A DNA stretch of 64,000 nt, from contig MU867083.1 of assembly GCA_033725935.1 (NCBI GenBank), positions 434,001 through 498,000 on the forward strand, written 5' to 3'. A program made the position numbers and the translations under genes. Positions within the stretch are counted from its first letter, which is position 1, and each line of letters starts with the position of its first letter. The notes below the pieces were generated by a model that was not told the DNA's origin, ran no database searches, and saw only the letters and a program-made list of their open reading frames with translations. Origin of the DNA: Cladorrhinum sp. PSN259 (Eukaryota; Ascomycota; Sordariomycetes; Sordariales; Podosporaceae). This document shows positions 53,413 through 62,571 of the stretch, piece by piece.

Positions 53413-53767
53413 GCGTTTCATCTTGGGCCAAAAATATGATGTTTTGGTGGATCTGGGGCTGTCTGGCAAGCCTTTGAAGTCCGAGACAGTCAGGCTGCGA
53501 CTGACTGCTTAGCGAAGTGGCCGAAGTATCATTATGAACAGAGGCATTGTTCTCTTTACGCTGCCAAGGCTTAGGTTGGCAGTCCTTCCCCGGTCAATGA
53601 TTGGTCCGTGACTCCGTTTGGTGAAAGTTGACAATATTACCCCGCTTCTGCACGGCACTGCCTCAGATTCCCACGACAAACATCTCGCCATCTTGAGCAT
53701 CTTGACTTGTATCGCTTCCTTTCCACACTTTTACGCCGCAGTCACAAGACACCTTTGTGTGGTGACC
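53413..53767. other. intergenic between tandem HET loci
   Basis: 355 bases between the dead HET copy and the chosen start of the intact one. The intact gene's frame is open back to 53618, so its start could be further upstream. Confidence 0.4.
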
Positions 53768-56107
53768 ATGTTCCAAGACGGAAGTGCAAGCCAAATCCCA
53801 CCCCTAGAAACGAGACAGTCTCTTGAAGACTCCGAAGATGTTTTCGACAGCCACGGTGAGAATGAGGGTGAAAACGAGGAAGAAGATGACGACTGGAATC
53901 CTGAAGACTGGGATGAAGAAGGATACGACGGTTTCATGGATGATGACATCGACGGCTCAAACTCGGACTTGATGGACACCGCTACTCAACAGGGCCCAGC
54001 CGCTTCCTGGGCATACAGAGACCTGAAGAGCCAACGAGAGATGCGGCTATTAGTAGTTCAGCCAGGCTCTTTTGATGACTTTATTCGTTGCCGGCTGGTT
54101 CATGTCAAGACCGATACCCTCTTGGAATACGAAGCAATCTCATACACCTGGGCCGACGAGACAGGCGATGCAACCAAGACCAAGACCATTCTTCTGGGCA
54201 ACTCACCATTCCTTGTTACCGCAAATTGCGAGGCGGCATTGAAGCGAATTCGGAAAGACTCGGTGACAAGGACAGTGTGGATTGACGCTGTTTGTATCAA
54301 CCAGGACAATAAGAATGAGCAGGGTCATCAGGTTCAACTCATGCCGGATATTTACTCGAGGGCTACGAGGGTTCTCATCTACCTTGGAGACCCTTTGAAT
54401 GAGGAGTCAGAAGGCTTAATGCGGCTTGATAACACCAGAGCAACCGTCGGCTCTCTCCCCACCCCGGAAGAAGATCCCGAACTGGCAGCGTCAGTATTGA
54501 GATCGGTGAAAAAGGCGGTCAGTTCTCTGTGTGGGCGTCGATACTTCTCCCGTGTCTGGATCCTGCAAGAAGTTGCTCTCGCAAGAGCTGCCATTGTGAT
54601 TTGCGGAAAGTATGAAGTCCCTTGGAGATGGTTCCGAAACCACGCCAAGTCACTGGCATCGGACCCGTATTTTTCAGAGTCGCCCTTGCCAAAGGCTGTG
54701 ACTCTCGAACCAAGAAAGCATCGAGACAAGTCAGACCTGATGAATCTTTTAGACGACGCCAGGAACTGCCATGCCACCGACCCGCGCGACAAAGTATTTG
54801 CTGTGTTTGGATTGATACAGTGCCCGACAACATTAGGGCTCGTTCCAAATTACAACGCCACTGTTGAAGAGGTATATACCGATGCAGCACTCCAGATTGC
54901 GAGTCTGCACGGAATAGAGAATCTTCTTATCCGTGCCTGTGATCAGCGAAACTACGAGTCCCTTCCAACCTGGGTCCCCGACTGGTCTGGAACAATATCA
55001 TTGGACTTGGAGGGCATGCATGCCACTCTGGCCGCACTCACGCATCAGCTTCGCACATATCACTTGCAACCAGCAGTGCCTATTGTCGACCAAGACCGAA
55101 AACAGATTTCCTTCGACGTTGCGCGCCTTCCCGAGCTGACGTTCTTTATCGTCCCAGACTGTTCCATCAGTTCTTTCATTCCGAACCGAGGAAAAATTGA
55201 CATTTTAGTGAGACAAGACAACATTGATGAGAAACTAAATGAGCTTAGGCTTTCTCATGGGAGTTCCCGGTTTTGCTACACTATGGTTTATTCCAAGTCT
55301 CGCTCATCATCCGATATGGGAGGTATTCATGATGCGCCATTTCCCGGGAGTCGACTTCTACTTCTTTCTTCTAGCCAAGAAACATTTCATTATGCTGGGA
55401 TTTGCTTGTTGCAAAAAGGTCAAGACAAAATGCAAAGCTATTATGAAAGCAAAATCTTCAACATACTTCCTAAGGACGTGCCTCTAGACATCATTTCTCG
55501 GCATATCGCTCTGTCAACACTTAATGGAATGCTTAGGTCATCCAATAGCCACGCCCATCCTCTTGATATCGTCGAGGACCTGTCGGAGGAACTCAGGGAT
55601 GAAGCCATTGACGGACTGATTCAAGTAATGCTTGCGCCATTGGAAAAAGCCCTCAACCAGCGCCTCAGCCTTGCGTGTGTTACTTCCAAGAGCGTGGAGA
55701 AGGAAGATTCGCTCAAACAGGCCAGGGAGGAGATAGATGCTGAAAAGAAGCGACTTATGGAGGCTTGGTCTGTCCGCTACGAAATAACCGCCCAAAAGAT
55801 ACTGATATTGGAAGAAGACAGCTTCAAGGATTGGCTTGAGACAGAGGAAGGCAAGCAACTTCAGGCATTACAGTGTGGGTTATCAAAGGAAGATAACATC
55901 CTCGAGTTTGCTGAGAGTATTGAGGCCAGCTATTCGCGCTACAACCGTAAATTCCGAGGTTCAACGCGGGCCGCGTGGGTGGAGTTAGAGAGGAAACTAA
56001 CACAAAACATGGTTCTCCAAAGGGCGGGGTTGGATGCTGTGGAAGATCTCCTGCTGTACGAGACAAGCTCACTGCTACCGAGAATGACACTTAGACTTTC
56101 AATTTAG
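53768..56107 (+). CDS. HET-domain protein
   Basis: Intronless, 779 aa from ATG 53768 (MFQDGSASQIPP); an in-frame ATG at 53618 is possible. An acidic Asp/Glu/Asn-rich stretch (about residues 27-70) comes first. The HET domain is complete: MRLLVVQPGSFDD, YEAISYTWADETGD, RTVWIDAVCINQDNKNEQ, MPDIYSRATRVLIYLGD, RRYFSRVWILQEVALARAAI, ATDPRDKVFAVFGLI and LPTWVPDWSG. The C-terminal ~200 residues form a charged, partly coiled-coil region (SLKQAREEIDAEKKRLMEAW). It shares the block order and much sequence with the dead copy directly upstream, so the pair arose by tandem duplication. HET proteins act in non-self recognition and cell death. Confidence 0.92.
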   Translation: MFQDGSASQIPPLETRQSLEDSEDVFDSHGENEGENEEEDDDWNPEDWDEEGYDGFMDDDIDGSNSDLMDTATQQGPAASWAYRDLKSQREMRLLVVQPGSFDDFIRCRLVHVKTDTLLEYEAISYTWADETGDATKTKTILLGNSPFLVTANCEAALKRIRKDSVTRTVWIDAVCINQDNKNEQGHQVQLMPDIYSRATRVLIYLGDPLNEESEGLMRLDNTRATVGSLPTPEEDPELAASVLRSVKKAVSSLCGRRYFSRVWILQEVALARAAIVICGKYEVPWRWFRNHAKSLASDPYFSESPLPKAVTLEPRKHRDKSDLMNLLDDARNCHATDPRDKVFAVFGLIQCPTTLGLVPNYNATVEEVYTDAALQIASLHGIENLLIRACDQRNYESLPTWVPDWSGTISLDLEGMHATLAALTHQLRTYHLQPAVPIVDQDRKQISFDVARLPELTFFIVPDCSISSFIPNRGKIDILVRQDNIDEKLNELRLSHGSSRFCYTMVYSKSRSSSDMGGIHDAPFPGSRLLLLSSSQETFHYAGICLLQKGQDKMQSYYESKIFNILPKDVPLDIISRHIALSTLNGMLRSSNSHAHPLDIVEDLSEELRDEAIDGLIQVMLAPLEKALNQRLSLACVTSKSVEKEDSLKQAREEIDAEKKRLMEAWSVRYEITAQKILILEEDSFKDWLETEEGKQLQALQCGLSKEDNILEFAESIEASYSRYNRKFRGSTRAAWVELERKLTQNMVLQRAGLDAVEDLLLYETSSLLPRMTLRLSI

Positions 56108-56373
56108 TTGGCAATTTGATAGGAGACATCAACCGATGTCATTAGGTATAGATATTTCACCCCGGGGTTTCACGAGAGAAAAGGTTCAATTTGAGGGCAT
56201 CATGGAAATACACTACATGTATGGGATGGAACAAATGTGGCAACTACCTGGTGTTGGCATAACTGTAACTGACGACTTTCATAGTTCTGGCTTTCCTGCG
56301 GCGAGCAAGTGCCATATGATTCAGTGTGAGCAATCCACTGCCTACCATAATAGCCGCCAATACAATAACCTTC

Positions 56374-56570
56374 AATCTTGACGTACCACTCATAAAAAGC
56401 TCCGTGGCATCCGCAACACAACAAGCTGGCATCTCGACAAGTTCTTCCGGCAAGGAAAGAGAACAAGAGCATCATTATCAGGCACAATTCGAGTTGCAAC
56501 GATGGCATTGGGAGTGTTGGGATTGTTGACACGGATAATAGAGTCAATCTTGTAATCTCGAAACGTGTAC
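56374..56570. repeat. ~200-bp direct repeat flanking a HET gene, left member
   Basis: Shares with 60620-60815 the stretches atcttgacgtaccactcata, caacaagctggcatctcgac, aacaagagcatcattatcag and atggcattgggagtgttggg in the same order and orientation. The two members enclose the HET gene at 57509-59650. Confidence 0.9.
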
Positions 56571-56586
56571 ATCTTTTGTTAATTTA

Positions 56587-56825
56587 GAGCGTTATCGGGC
56601 ATAACCGGGGGAAAAAAAATAACCCGAATAATCAAGATATAATTATACACACTTTATCTGCACATGGCTCGATTGATAAAGGCATGACTCGGTCGCAGGC
56701 GCCACGACAACGTCCACAACCAATTGAAGATCTCGCGATGCCAGACCTTCAACTACTGTCGCCAGATGTGGTGATAAGGCCAGCTGCCAGGGCATTCGCC
56801 CTGGGCGCACTCAATCAAGAACCAC
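56587..56825. repeat. repeat B, copy 5
   Basis: Begins gagcgttatcgggcataacc, then a G/A-run, an AT-rich part, acactttatctgcacatggc, cgcaggcgccacgacaacg and cgccagatgtggtgataagg, ending near ccagggcattcgccctgg. It is one of the best-preserved copies and carries the gttat/ataac hairpin. Confidence 0.88.
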
Positions 56826-57289
56826 ATAAAAAATATGTTATAGAGCAGTACATAGCAATACACTCACGCAATATGAGCGGAAAGTATCATTAGGAGCCGA
56901 TTCCTTAAAACCAACGTACAACATGCTTACTTCCTTTATATTCTTGGCTTCTCCTTGCCGGGTTCGTCCGTCGTATTTCCTAGGACGTTCACCTCCCTAA
57001 AAAAGGCAATAGCTCTTGGAGAAGTTGAGACGGGAAGGCTTCTCCAGAAGGCAGTGCACAAACTTTGCCCCCCCCCCCCCCCCCCCTTTTTTTTCTTTTT
57101 CTTTTCTGGTCCTGCTGGAGTTTTTAGGGGTTTCTTTGGATATGTACTGTACAATTATTCATACCAGGCACACGGTCGAAGGGGCAACTTGTGTAAATCA
57201 ACAAAATGAAGCATTGCAATTCTCCGTCTACGCTAGGTATAAGTGATACTTTGAAGGCCTACAACTTGTAACGCATGCCTACTTGCCTC

Positions 57290-57375
57290 CTTTTAATGTA
57301 CGCTTGTTGACTTTTACGCGTATTTTAACTCCGTCTTAGGCACTCTTAACTCCCTTTTACACCTTTTGCGTGCCC
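57290..57375 (+). repeat. repeat A-like fragment (weak copy)
   Basis: Units such as ttgttgacttttacgcgtat resemble the 42-base unit of repeat A but are strongly diverged. Similarity is weak enough that this could be chance. Confidence 0.35.
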
Positions 57376-57508
57376 AGATTTGCACAAGAAAACTTCTCGA
57401 CCGCGTACCGGATTATCTACACCAAATAGGGTATAACAAAAGGTGCTACTATCGGGTTTGAGAACAAAGGTTCCCGGCGTATATCAAAACTCTTCTTATA
57501 ATTATGCG

Positions 57509-59650
57509 TTATTGAAAATTGAACAACCGTTCCTGGTACTGGCCACGATTTAATAACTCGACAGCTTCCCCGTACATCATGCCTTCCACGTATGCCTCAC
57601 CCACGACCAGGAAATTGAAACCTTCTCGGCTAGGACGAATAATGAGAGGCGTGCTGCAACCGTAAACGATAGCAATCTTGTCGCCCACCTGCACCTGCGA
57701 CTCACTCTCAGCCAGGCCAGACCGAATGGAACGCAAGAGGTACATGTCATCTGGAGCCCAGCCGAATCGCCCGTCTTTGGTAAGGATGAGCCGTCTCTCC
57801 ATTACCATCCGCTTCACAGCAATGTAAGTGTCCCTAACGGCAGACTCCTCGGCCTCCGGCGGTATTGTGTTTGTGAAATAGTCTCCCAGCGGCTTGTCTC
57901 CCAGCATAAAGTCATCATGGGCAGATCGCCATGCCTCCCATTTGAAATAGTAGCCTTGCTGCTTTGCCAGCCATGCCCACCCTCTGCTCTGGAACTGCTG
58001 ATAAGCGTCTTCGAAGGAAGAAGGAAGATACGACACGGCTGTGACGTGCTTTTGTTGCGCTTTTTCGCCCCCTGATATCGTATTGCCGAGCAATGACCGG
58101 TAAAGTGCCTGAGCAGTGGCCTGATCATCCCCGTATGCGCTTCTCCAGGATAGGCAGGGTACTCGTCCGTCCTCGAACCAGTGGAAAAAGCCGTCTTCGG
58201 GTGCTCCTAGACCAATGATCTCGTCGAAGATGAAGCCTGAACAGCGCAAAACTCTATTCTGGGTCAGAAATCCATAGTCTGCAGAAGCCCCTAGGTGAGC
58301 ATTGTAGATTTGTTCTGGACGGGCCGGCTGCTGACCGTCGTTCGAAGCGCCGGTCAAGACCGTCTCTACTCGTGACCATCGAGTCCTGCCTTCCCAAGTC
58401 CAGTCAACCGCCCAGGTGGGCGCACCAAGATTGCCCCACAGGTTCCCGTGACGCACGGCTTCGAGACTGTTGTGGTGAGTTATGAACGCTTTTGTCGCCT
58501 CTGCGAAGAGGAGGTCAATGCTGAGCCCATATGACGATGACAGATTTCTTGCAATTCCCGCTTCCATCAATCCGGTCAAAGCAAAAACCTTGTCCCTGAC
58601 TTCGAGGCATTTGGCCGATTTCGATATCTCGAGTAAGCGACGCAGTCCGGGCTTTTCGCCACCGTCAATCTCGGCTCGGCCCAGGAGACGTAAGTCTTGG
58701 TAAATCAGGTGAATGCTTTCCGTCAACCAAACCTGGCGCTCCCCGTTGGCATTATATCGGAAGAAATATTGGTCCTTTAGTGACCAGTTATCCCCTCGGT
58801 ATAGGAATGCTATTCCTCGGCAGAAGGTATCCCAGTCCAGGACATGCTCTCCACAGCGTAGCATTGTCGATAACGAGCCCATGACCACCTCTTGAATGAT
58901 CCAGAGCCGTTGCCAGTATTCCTGCGTGACGAGGGCGTTGAGTGCAGTCAAGGATTCCGGAAGGGCACTGAGGCGGCCAGGGAGGAGGGTGCAGATGTTT
59001 GGTTCGGTCCGGGGATCGCCAGTGGGCGCGGAGGCAGCTATGCGCAAGAAATCGAACGCTTTTGGGATGTGGTAGGTTTTGAACATGTTGCTTGGTCCGA
59101 ACCAAGAGATGACCGCCCAAGCCGTGCTGTAAATATCTCTCATCTTGCGCACCTGACTTGCGCGCTCCTCTTGGTCGTTCTGGTTGATGCAGAGTGCGTC
59201 GATCCAGACCCTGTACCCGTTGTCCTGGAATTCACTCTGCTCTGCCATTGAGCGCAAAGCACATTCCAGGTTCTCCGTCACAAGGATGGGAACTCGGTTG
59301 AGCATTATGGACTTTTGGCTCCTGTTGTCACCCCAGACATATGACAGCGCGGCGAAGTCTCCCCATGTGAATCGGTGGAACTCGGGGGCTGGAACCTCGC
59401 CAGTACTCGGCGGTGAACTCGGGCGTGATCTGCACCATTCTATCGCCGCCCGTCTGGTGCAGTTGCTGGTAAACCCTGAGGCAGCAGGAAAACGGGCGTA
59501 TGCAGCCGAGTGATGCCTCAACGACACGCGTTCAATATTGCAGCAAACGATTGATGTACCTCGGAGCGGCTCGACGGTCAGGAGCCGGATCTCGTCGTTG
59601 GCCTCATCGAGAGGAAGATAGAGGTTACTGATGCCGTTGGAATTATCCAT
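57509..59650 (-). CDS. HET-domain protein
   Basis: Intronless, 713 aa from the ATG at 59650 (MDNSNGISNLYLPLDEAND); an in-frame ATG 84 bases upstream is possible. HET motifs: IRLLTVEPLRG, FAALSYVWGDNRSQKSIML, YRVWIDALCINQNDQEERAS, MRDIYSTAWAVISWFGPSN, YWQRLWIIQEVVMGS, EVRDKVFALTGLM and APTWAVDWTWEG. It ends with a region (LLRSIRSGLAESESQVQVGD and KIAIVYGCSTPLIIRPS) common in fungal HET proteins. It belongs to a different subfamily from the tandem pair upstream, which it resembles only in the core blocks. Role in incompatibility or cell death is inferred from the domain. Confidence 0.93.
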   Translation of the reverse strand: MDNSNGISNLYLPLDEANDEIRLLTVEPLRGTSIVCCNIERVSLRHHSAAYARFPAASGFTSNCTRRAAIEWCRSRPSSPPSTGEVPAPEFHRFTWGDFAALSYVWGDNRSQKSIMLNRVPILVTENLECALRSMAEQSEFQDNGYRVWIDALCINQNDQEERASQVRKMRDIYSTAWAVISWFGPSNMFKTYHIPKAFDFLRIAASAPTGDPRTEPNICTLLPGRLSALPESLTALNALVTQEYWQRLWIIQEVVMGSLSTMLRCGEHVLDWDTFCRGIAFLYRGDNWSLKDQYFFRYNANGERQVWLTESIHLIYQDLRLLGRAEIDGGEKPGLRRLLEISKSAKCLEVRDKVFALTGLMEAGIARNLSSSYGLSIDLLFAEATKAFITHHNSLEAVRHGNLWGNLGAPTWAVDWTWEGRTRWSRVETVLTGASNDGQQPARPEQIYNAHLGASADYGFLTQNRVLRCSGFIFDEIIGLGAPEDGFFHWFEDGRVPCLSWRSAYGDDQATAQALYRSLLGNTISGGEKAQQKHVTAVSYLPSSFEDAYQQFQSRGWAWLAKQQGYYFKWEAWRSAHDDFMLGDKPLGDYFTNTIPPEAEESAVRDTYIAVKRMVMERRLILTKDGRFGWAPDDMYLLRSIRSGLAESESQVQVGDKIAIVYGCSTPLIIRPSREGFNFLVVGEAYVEGMMYGEAVELLNRGQYQERLFNFQ

Positions 59651-61062
59651 TCGTTCCTGAGGACTCTCAGAAAACAGATGGCAGGTGGTTGCGTCGGCTT
59701 GCCAAGATATTTGCCCAGGCCCTGCCTTCGGCACTAATTACTGGGCTACCTGGGATGGTTGGGCAGCTGAGGCAGTACCTCCCACGGGGTCGGCAATTGT
59801 GCTGGTACAGATCGGGGTATCTAGTGGGCTCAAAACGGAGTTAACAATAGCTCAAGGCGAGCTAATAAGCCTAAAACATAGAGAAAGGCATAAATAGGAG
59901 CAATATAGTATTGAATTGACATGGTTTTGCTGGTGTGTTTGTGAAATTGCTTCCTTCCGACCGCGTGCCTGCCTGTCCGAGGCAGACCAACCAGCACATG
60001 CAGTACTCCCACGCACGTGGAACATGCATAGATTTTCTTCATGCGGAGTTTCGGGAATTTCCCTCCTTGGAACCTGCAACAATTCAGGACCCGCACAATC
60101 AAATTGAGTATGCCAACCCAAGCTTGCCCGACCAAATTCCGCCTTGGAATCTCACAACGCACTCAATTTTCTGCGGCTCGCAATGCGGACGGAATCGGGT
60201 TCTTCGAGGATATTAGCACTTCCAGAGAAATTATTTGCAATGGTATCCAAGGACCCATGCCCCCTCTGTCGTAATGTTGATACTAGCTAGGTCACCACTG
60301 GTGGTGACCGACATACCGACAAGAAAAGACTACGTTAGTCACTTTGCCTTGTTTAGACTGAGAGTATCGGGAGTGCAGCGATGTTCAATATGTGCGGTGC
60401 TAAGATAGAACTCTTCTTCACCAAGGGCTCGTATGCCTTGCATCATTGCTGCTACCCACAGTTACTGGCCATCTCAGGTTCATATTCCCCCTGGCCCTCC
60501 GTAAGCTTTCAAATATGATTGCTGACAATACCAGTGGCCATGATTGCTTATATTTTGCCGGATCGCTCCTTCATCAAGCCTCTCATCGTACCAAGGATCT
60601 TGATCGCAGCACTTTTCTTCATCTTGACGTACCACTCATAATAAGCTCCGTGACATGGGCAGCACAACAAGCTGGCATCTCGACAAGTTCTTCCGACAAG
60701 GAAATAGAACAAGAGCATCATTATCAGGCATGATGCGAGTGGCAACGATGGCATTGGGAGTGTTGGGATTGTTGACACGGATAATAGAGTCAATCTTGTA
60801 GTCTCGAAAACGTGTACGTGTATATGTACATAATACGAAAAGTAGCTTCCCGGTCGCAAGAGTAGGGCCCGACTAATAGGCAAATCTCCAGGGTTCCGAA
60901 TGGATATATTGGAAGGATTTCTCCGGATAGTGTCTCTCTCCCCATTCTGGGTGCCGATCATCCATGTGACATGTCCTATAAAGACGTGACCCTTTTTCAA
61001 CCCGAAACACCACAGCCAAATCTCCTCACCCCAAGCAAACCCCGGCTTCAGCGACAATCATC
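59651..61062. other. gene-free stretch with the right member of the duplication
   Basis: Contains the promoter side of the HET gene, the duplicated segment at 60620-60815 and the promoter of the first secreted protein. An antisense open frame at 60548-61057 runs over the duplication and promoter and is not considered a gene. Confidence 0.5.
60620..60815. repeat. ~200-bp direct repeat flanking a HET gene, right member
   Basis: Second member of the duplication described at 56374-56570, with scattered single-base differences. Both ends of similarity stop abruptly: left at atcttgacg, right shortly after cgtgtac. Confidence 0.9.
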
Positions 61063-61552
61063 ATGAAACCCATCCACGTAATTTCTTCGCTCCTTCTCGG
61101 TTTCACTCCGCTAGCAACGGCCGCCGGCATTCCTCCTAACCCCGACCTCCTCACCATCACATGTCTATACACGGGCGGCCAATGCGCCCAGGACAAAAGC
61201 TACTGGTTCATCAGCACGGGGATTCCGACCTGGAATGCAGCCCTTTCCAAGACGAACGGGTGCCAACCCGTCAACGCGACCTGGGATATCACGAGTGCAA
61301 AGGCCGGGTATCTTGCTGATGGGTGTACTCGTACGTTCTTTCTTTGCAGTTCTTTTCTGATTATTGATGTCTTGGCGAAAGGTGGATGGTTAATTATCGA
61401 AAATTTCGATTTAACTTGTTTGAATAGTATCTTTTTACACGGACAAAAACTGCATTGAGAACGGAGCGGAATCTCACCTCGACGAGTGCGTGACGTCTAC
61501 CGCAGGGTGGAAGAGCTTTGCCATCAGGAACTGTGCTGCTACCAAGGGCTGA
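61063..61552 (+). CDS. small secreted cysteine-rich protein, 130 aa
   Basis: Two exons, 61063-61330 and 61428-61552, with a 97-nt intron. A clear signal peptide (MKPIHVISSLLLGFTPLATA) is followed by a mature part with seven cysteines, for example TITCLYTGGQCAQ, NGCQPVNATW, DGC, then LSFYTDKNC, LDECV and RNCAATKG. The mature part holds an N-glycosylation site (NATW). Size, signal peptide and cysteine content are those of effector-like proteins. No family is recognised. A similar-sized secreted gene follows 460 bases on. Confidence 0.8.
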
Positions 61553-62014
61553 GAGATGTTTTTTTTGCAACTGGGAGAGCGGGCTTATTACGTTATGGGT
61601 ATGAATAATATTGATTAGCTGATCACAGGAAGTGATAATGTCATACATCCATCTTTCCTCTCATTTCTGACGTTGAACCCGAAAAGTCAGCACTAAAACC
61701 TACAATTAGTGATTATTTATACGACCCAAGCCCAATGATTGGTTCTTGGTTGTTCTTTAGCTTCAAATCTATTGAACATATGTACATGTCATGCGCGTTG
61801 TTGCCGGATGAGGGCAATCGTAAAATCTTCCTTAATTGAGTACCTTTGTATAAAACCTTCAGCACTGGCAATCATCCATTCTTTGATTTGATTTTTTACA
61901 ACCATTTCACTCAAATCATCTATTCTTATTTTTTTTTATACAAACCATTTCACTCAAACCATCCATTCTTTTGCATTGTCAAGTAACAAGATATATCAGA
62001 CGGAAACTCAAATC
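61553..62014. promoter_or_regulatory. spacer between two secreted-protein genes
   Basis: Holds the promoter of the second secreted protein. A short direct repeat of a phrase like accatttcactcaaa occurs at about 61900-61960. Confidence 0.5.
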
Positions 62015-62472
62015 ATGTCTCTTCTCTCCATCCTAGTTCTCGCCCTCGGGGTCACTGCGTTCCCCGCGGCATCATCCCCAGAACAGCTGGAGGCAGCAGC
62101 AGTCCCACTCGAAGCTCGCCAATCCACCAACCCCCTCACGGGAACCTGCACCGTCGCCACGAACCAGTGCACCGTGACGTGGCCGGGCTCGACCTCTACC
62201 TACAACTTCACCTGCGGCGCGTACCAAATCATTGCCGGTCCGAGCGGTATTGACCAGACGAAGGTCTGCAAGGTCGACGGAGCTGTAAGTCACGGTCTCT
62301 CTCCTCCTCCTCCTCCCATCCCAAATAAATAGGAGACGACGGTAAGAAATAGAATATGGCTGAGGCTGACTCTTTGTTTTTACTTTTAATGTTTTTAAAG
62401 CCCTGTACTGCTTGGATCAGCATCATCAACGTCAATACCGATTGCGGTTGCAGGGTTACAAACTCGTGTTGA
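62015..62472 (+). CDS. small secreted cysteine-rich protein, 113 aa
   Basis: Two exons, 62015-62284 and 62401-62472, with a 116-nt intron. The start at 62015 (MSLLSILVLALGVTAFPAAS) gives a good signal peptide. A possible propeptide ending LEARQ may be cut by a Kex2-like or other protease before the mature part. The mature part has eight cysteines: GTCTV, NQCTVTWPG, FTCGAY, KVCKV and, after the splice, PCTAW, DCGCR and SC. Eight cysteines in ~80 residues suggest a compact disulfide-rich fold, as in effector-like or antimicrobial proteins. No family is recognised. Confidence 0.82.
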
Positions 62473-62571
62473 GATTCAGGGTCACTTGGTGCATGTACGC
62501 ATCGTCAGATTTCGAGATAAATGGTTAAAATGAATCTGTAACAAGAACCAATTCTATTATAATTTCACCTT

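Larger units (their letters stand above)
56108..57508. other. gene-free stretch with a duplicated segment and repeats B and A
   Basis: Holds one member of a ~200-bp direct duplication (56374-56570), repeat B copy 5, a poly-C/poly-T tract (about 57067-57110) and a weak repeat A copy. The remaining bases show nothing recognisable. Confidence 0.5.

Noticed and set aside
4987..56825. Helitron assignment for repeat B
   Set aside because: The hairpin and following ct(a/g)a on the minus strand occur only in some copies, the expected T after the end is absent, and no Rep-helicase is present. The UPF1-like helicase at 8-10 kb is not the Pif1 type of Helitrons.
60548..61057. 169-codon minus-strand open frame upstream of the secreted protein
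   Set aside because: It runs over the promoter of the next gene and over the duplicated segment. It shows no domain, and the other member of the duplication keeps the matching part only as a shorter frame.
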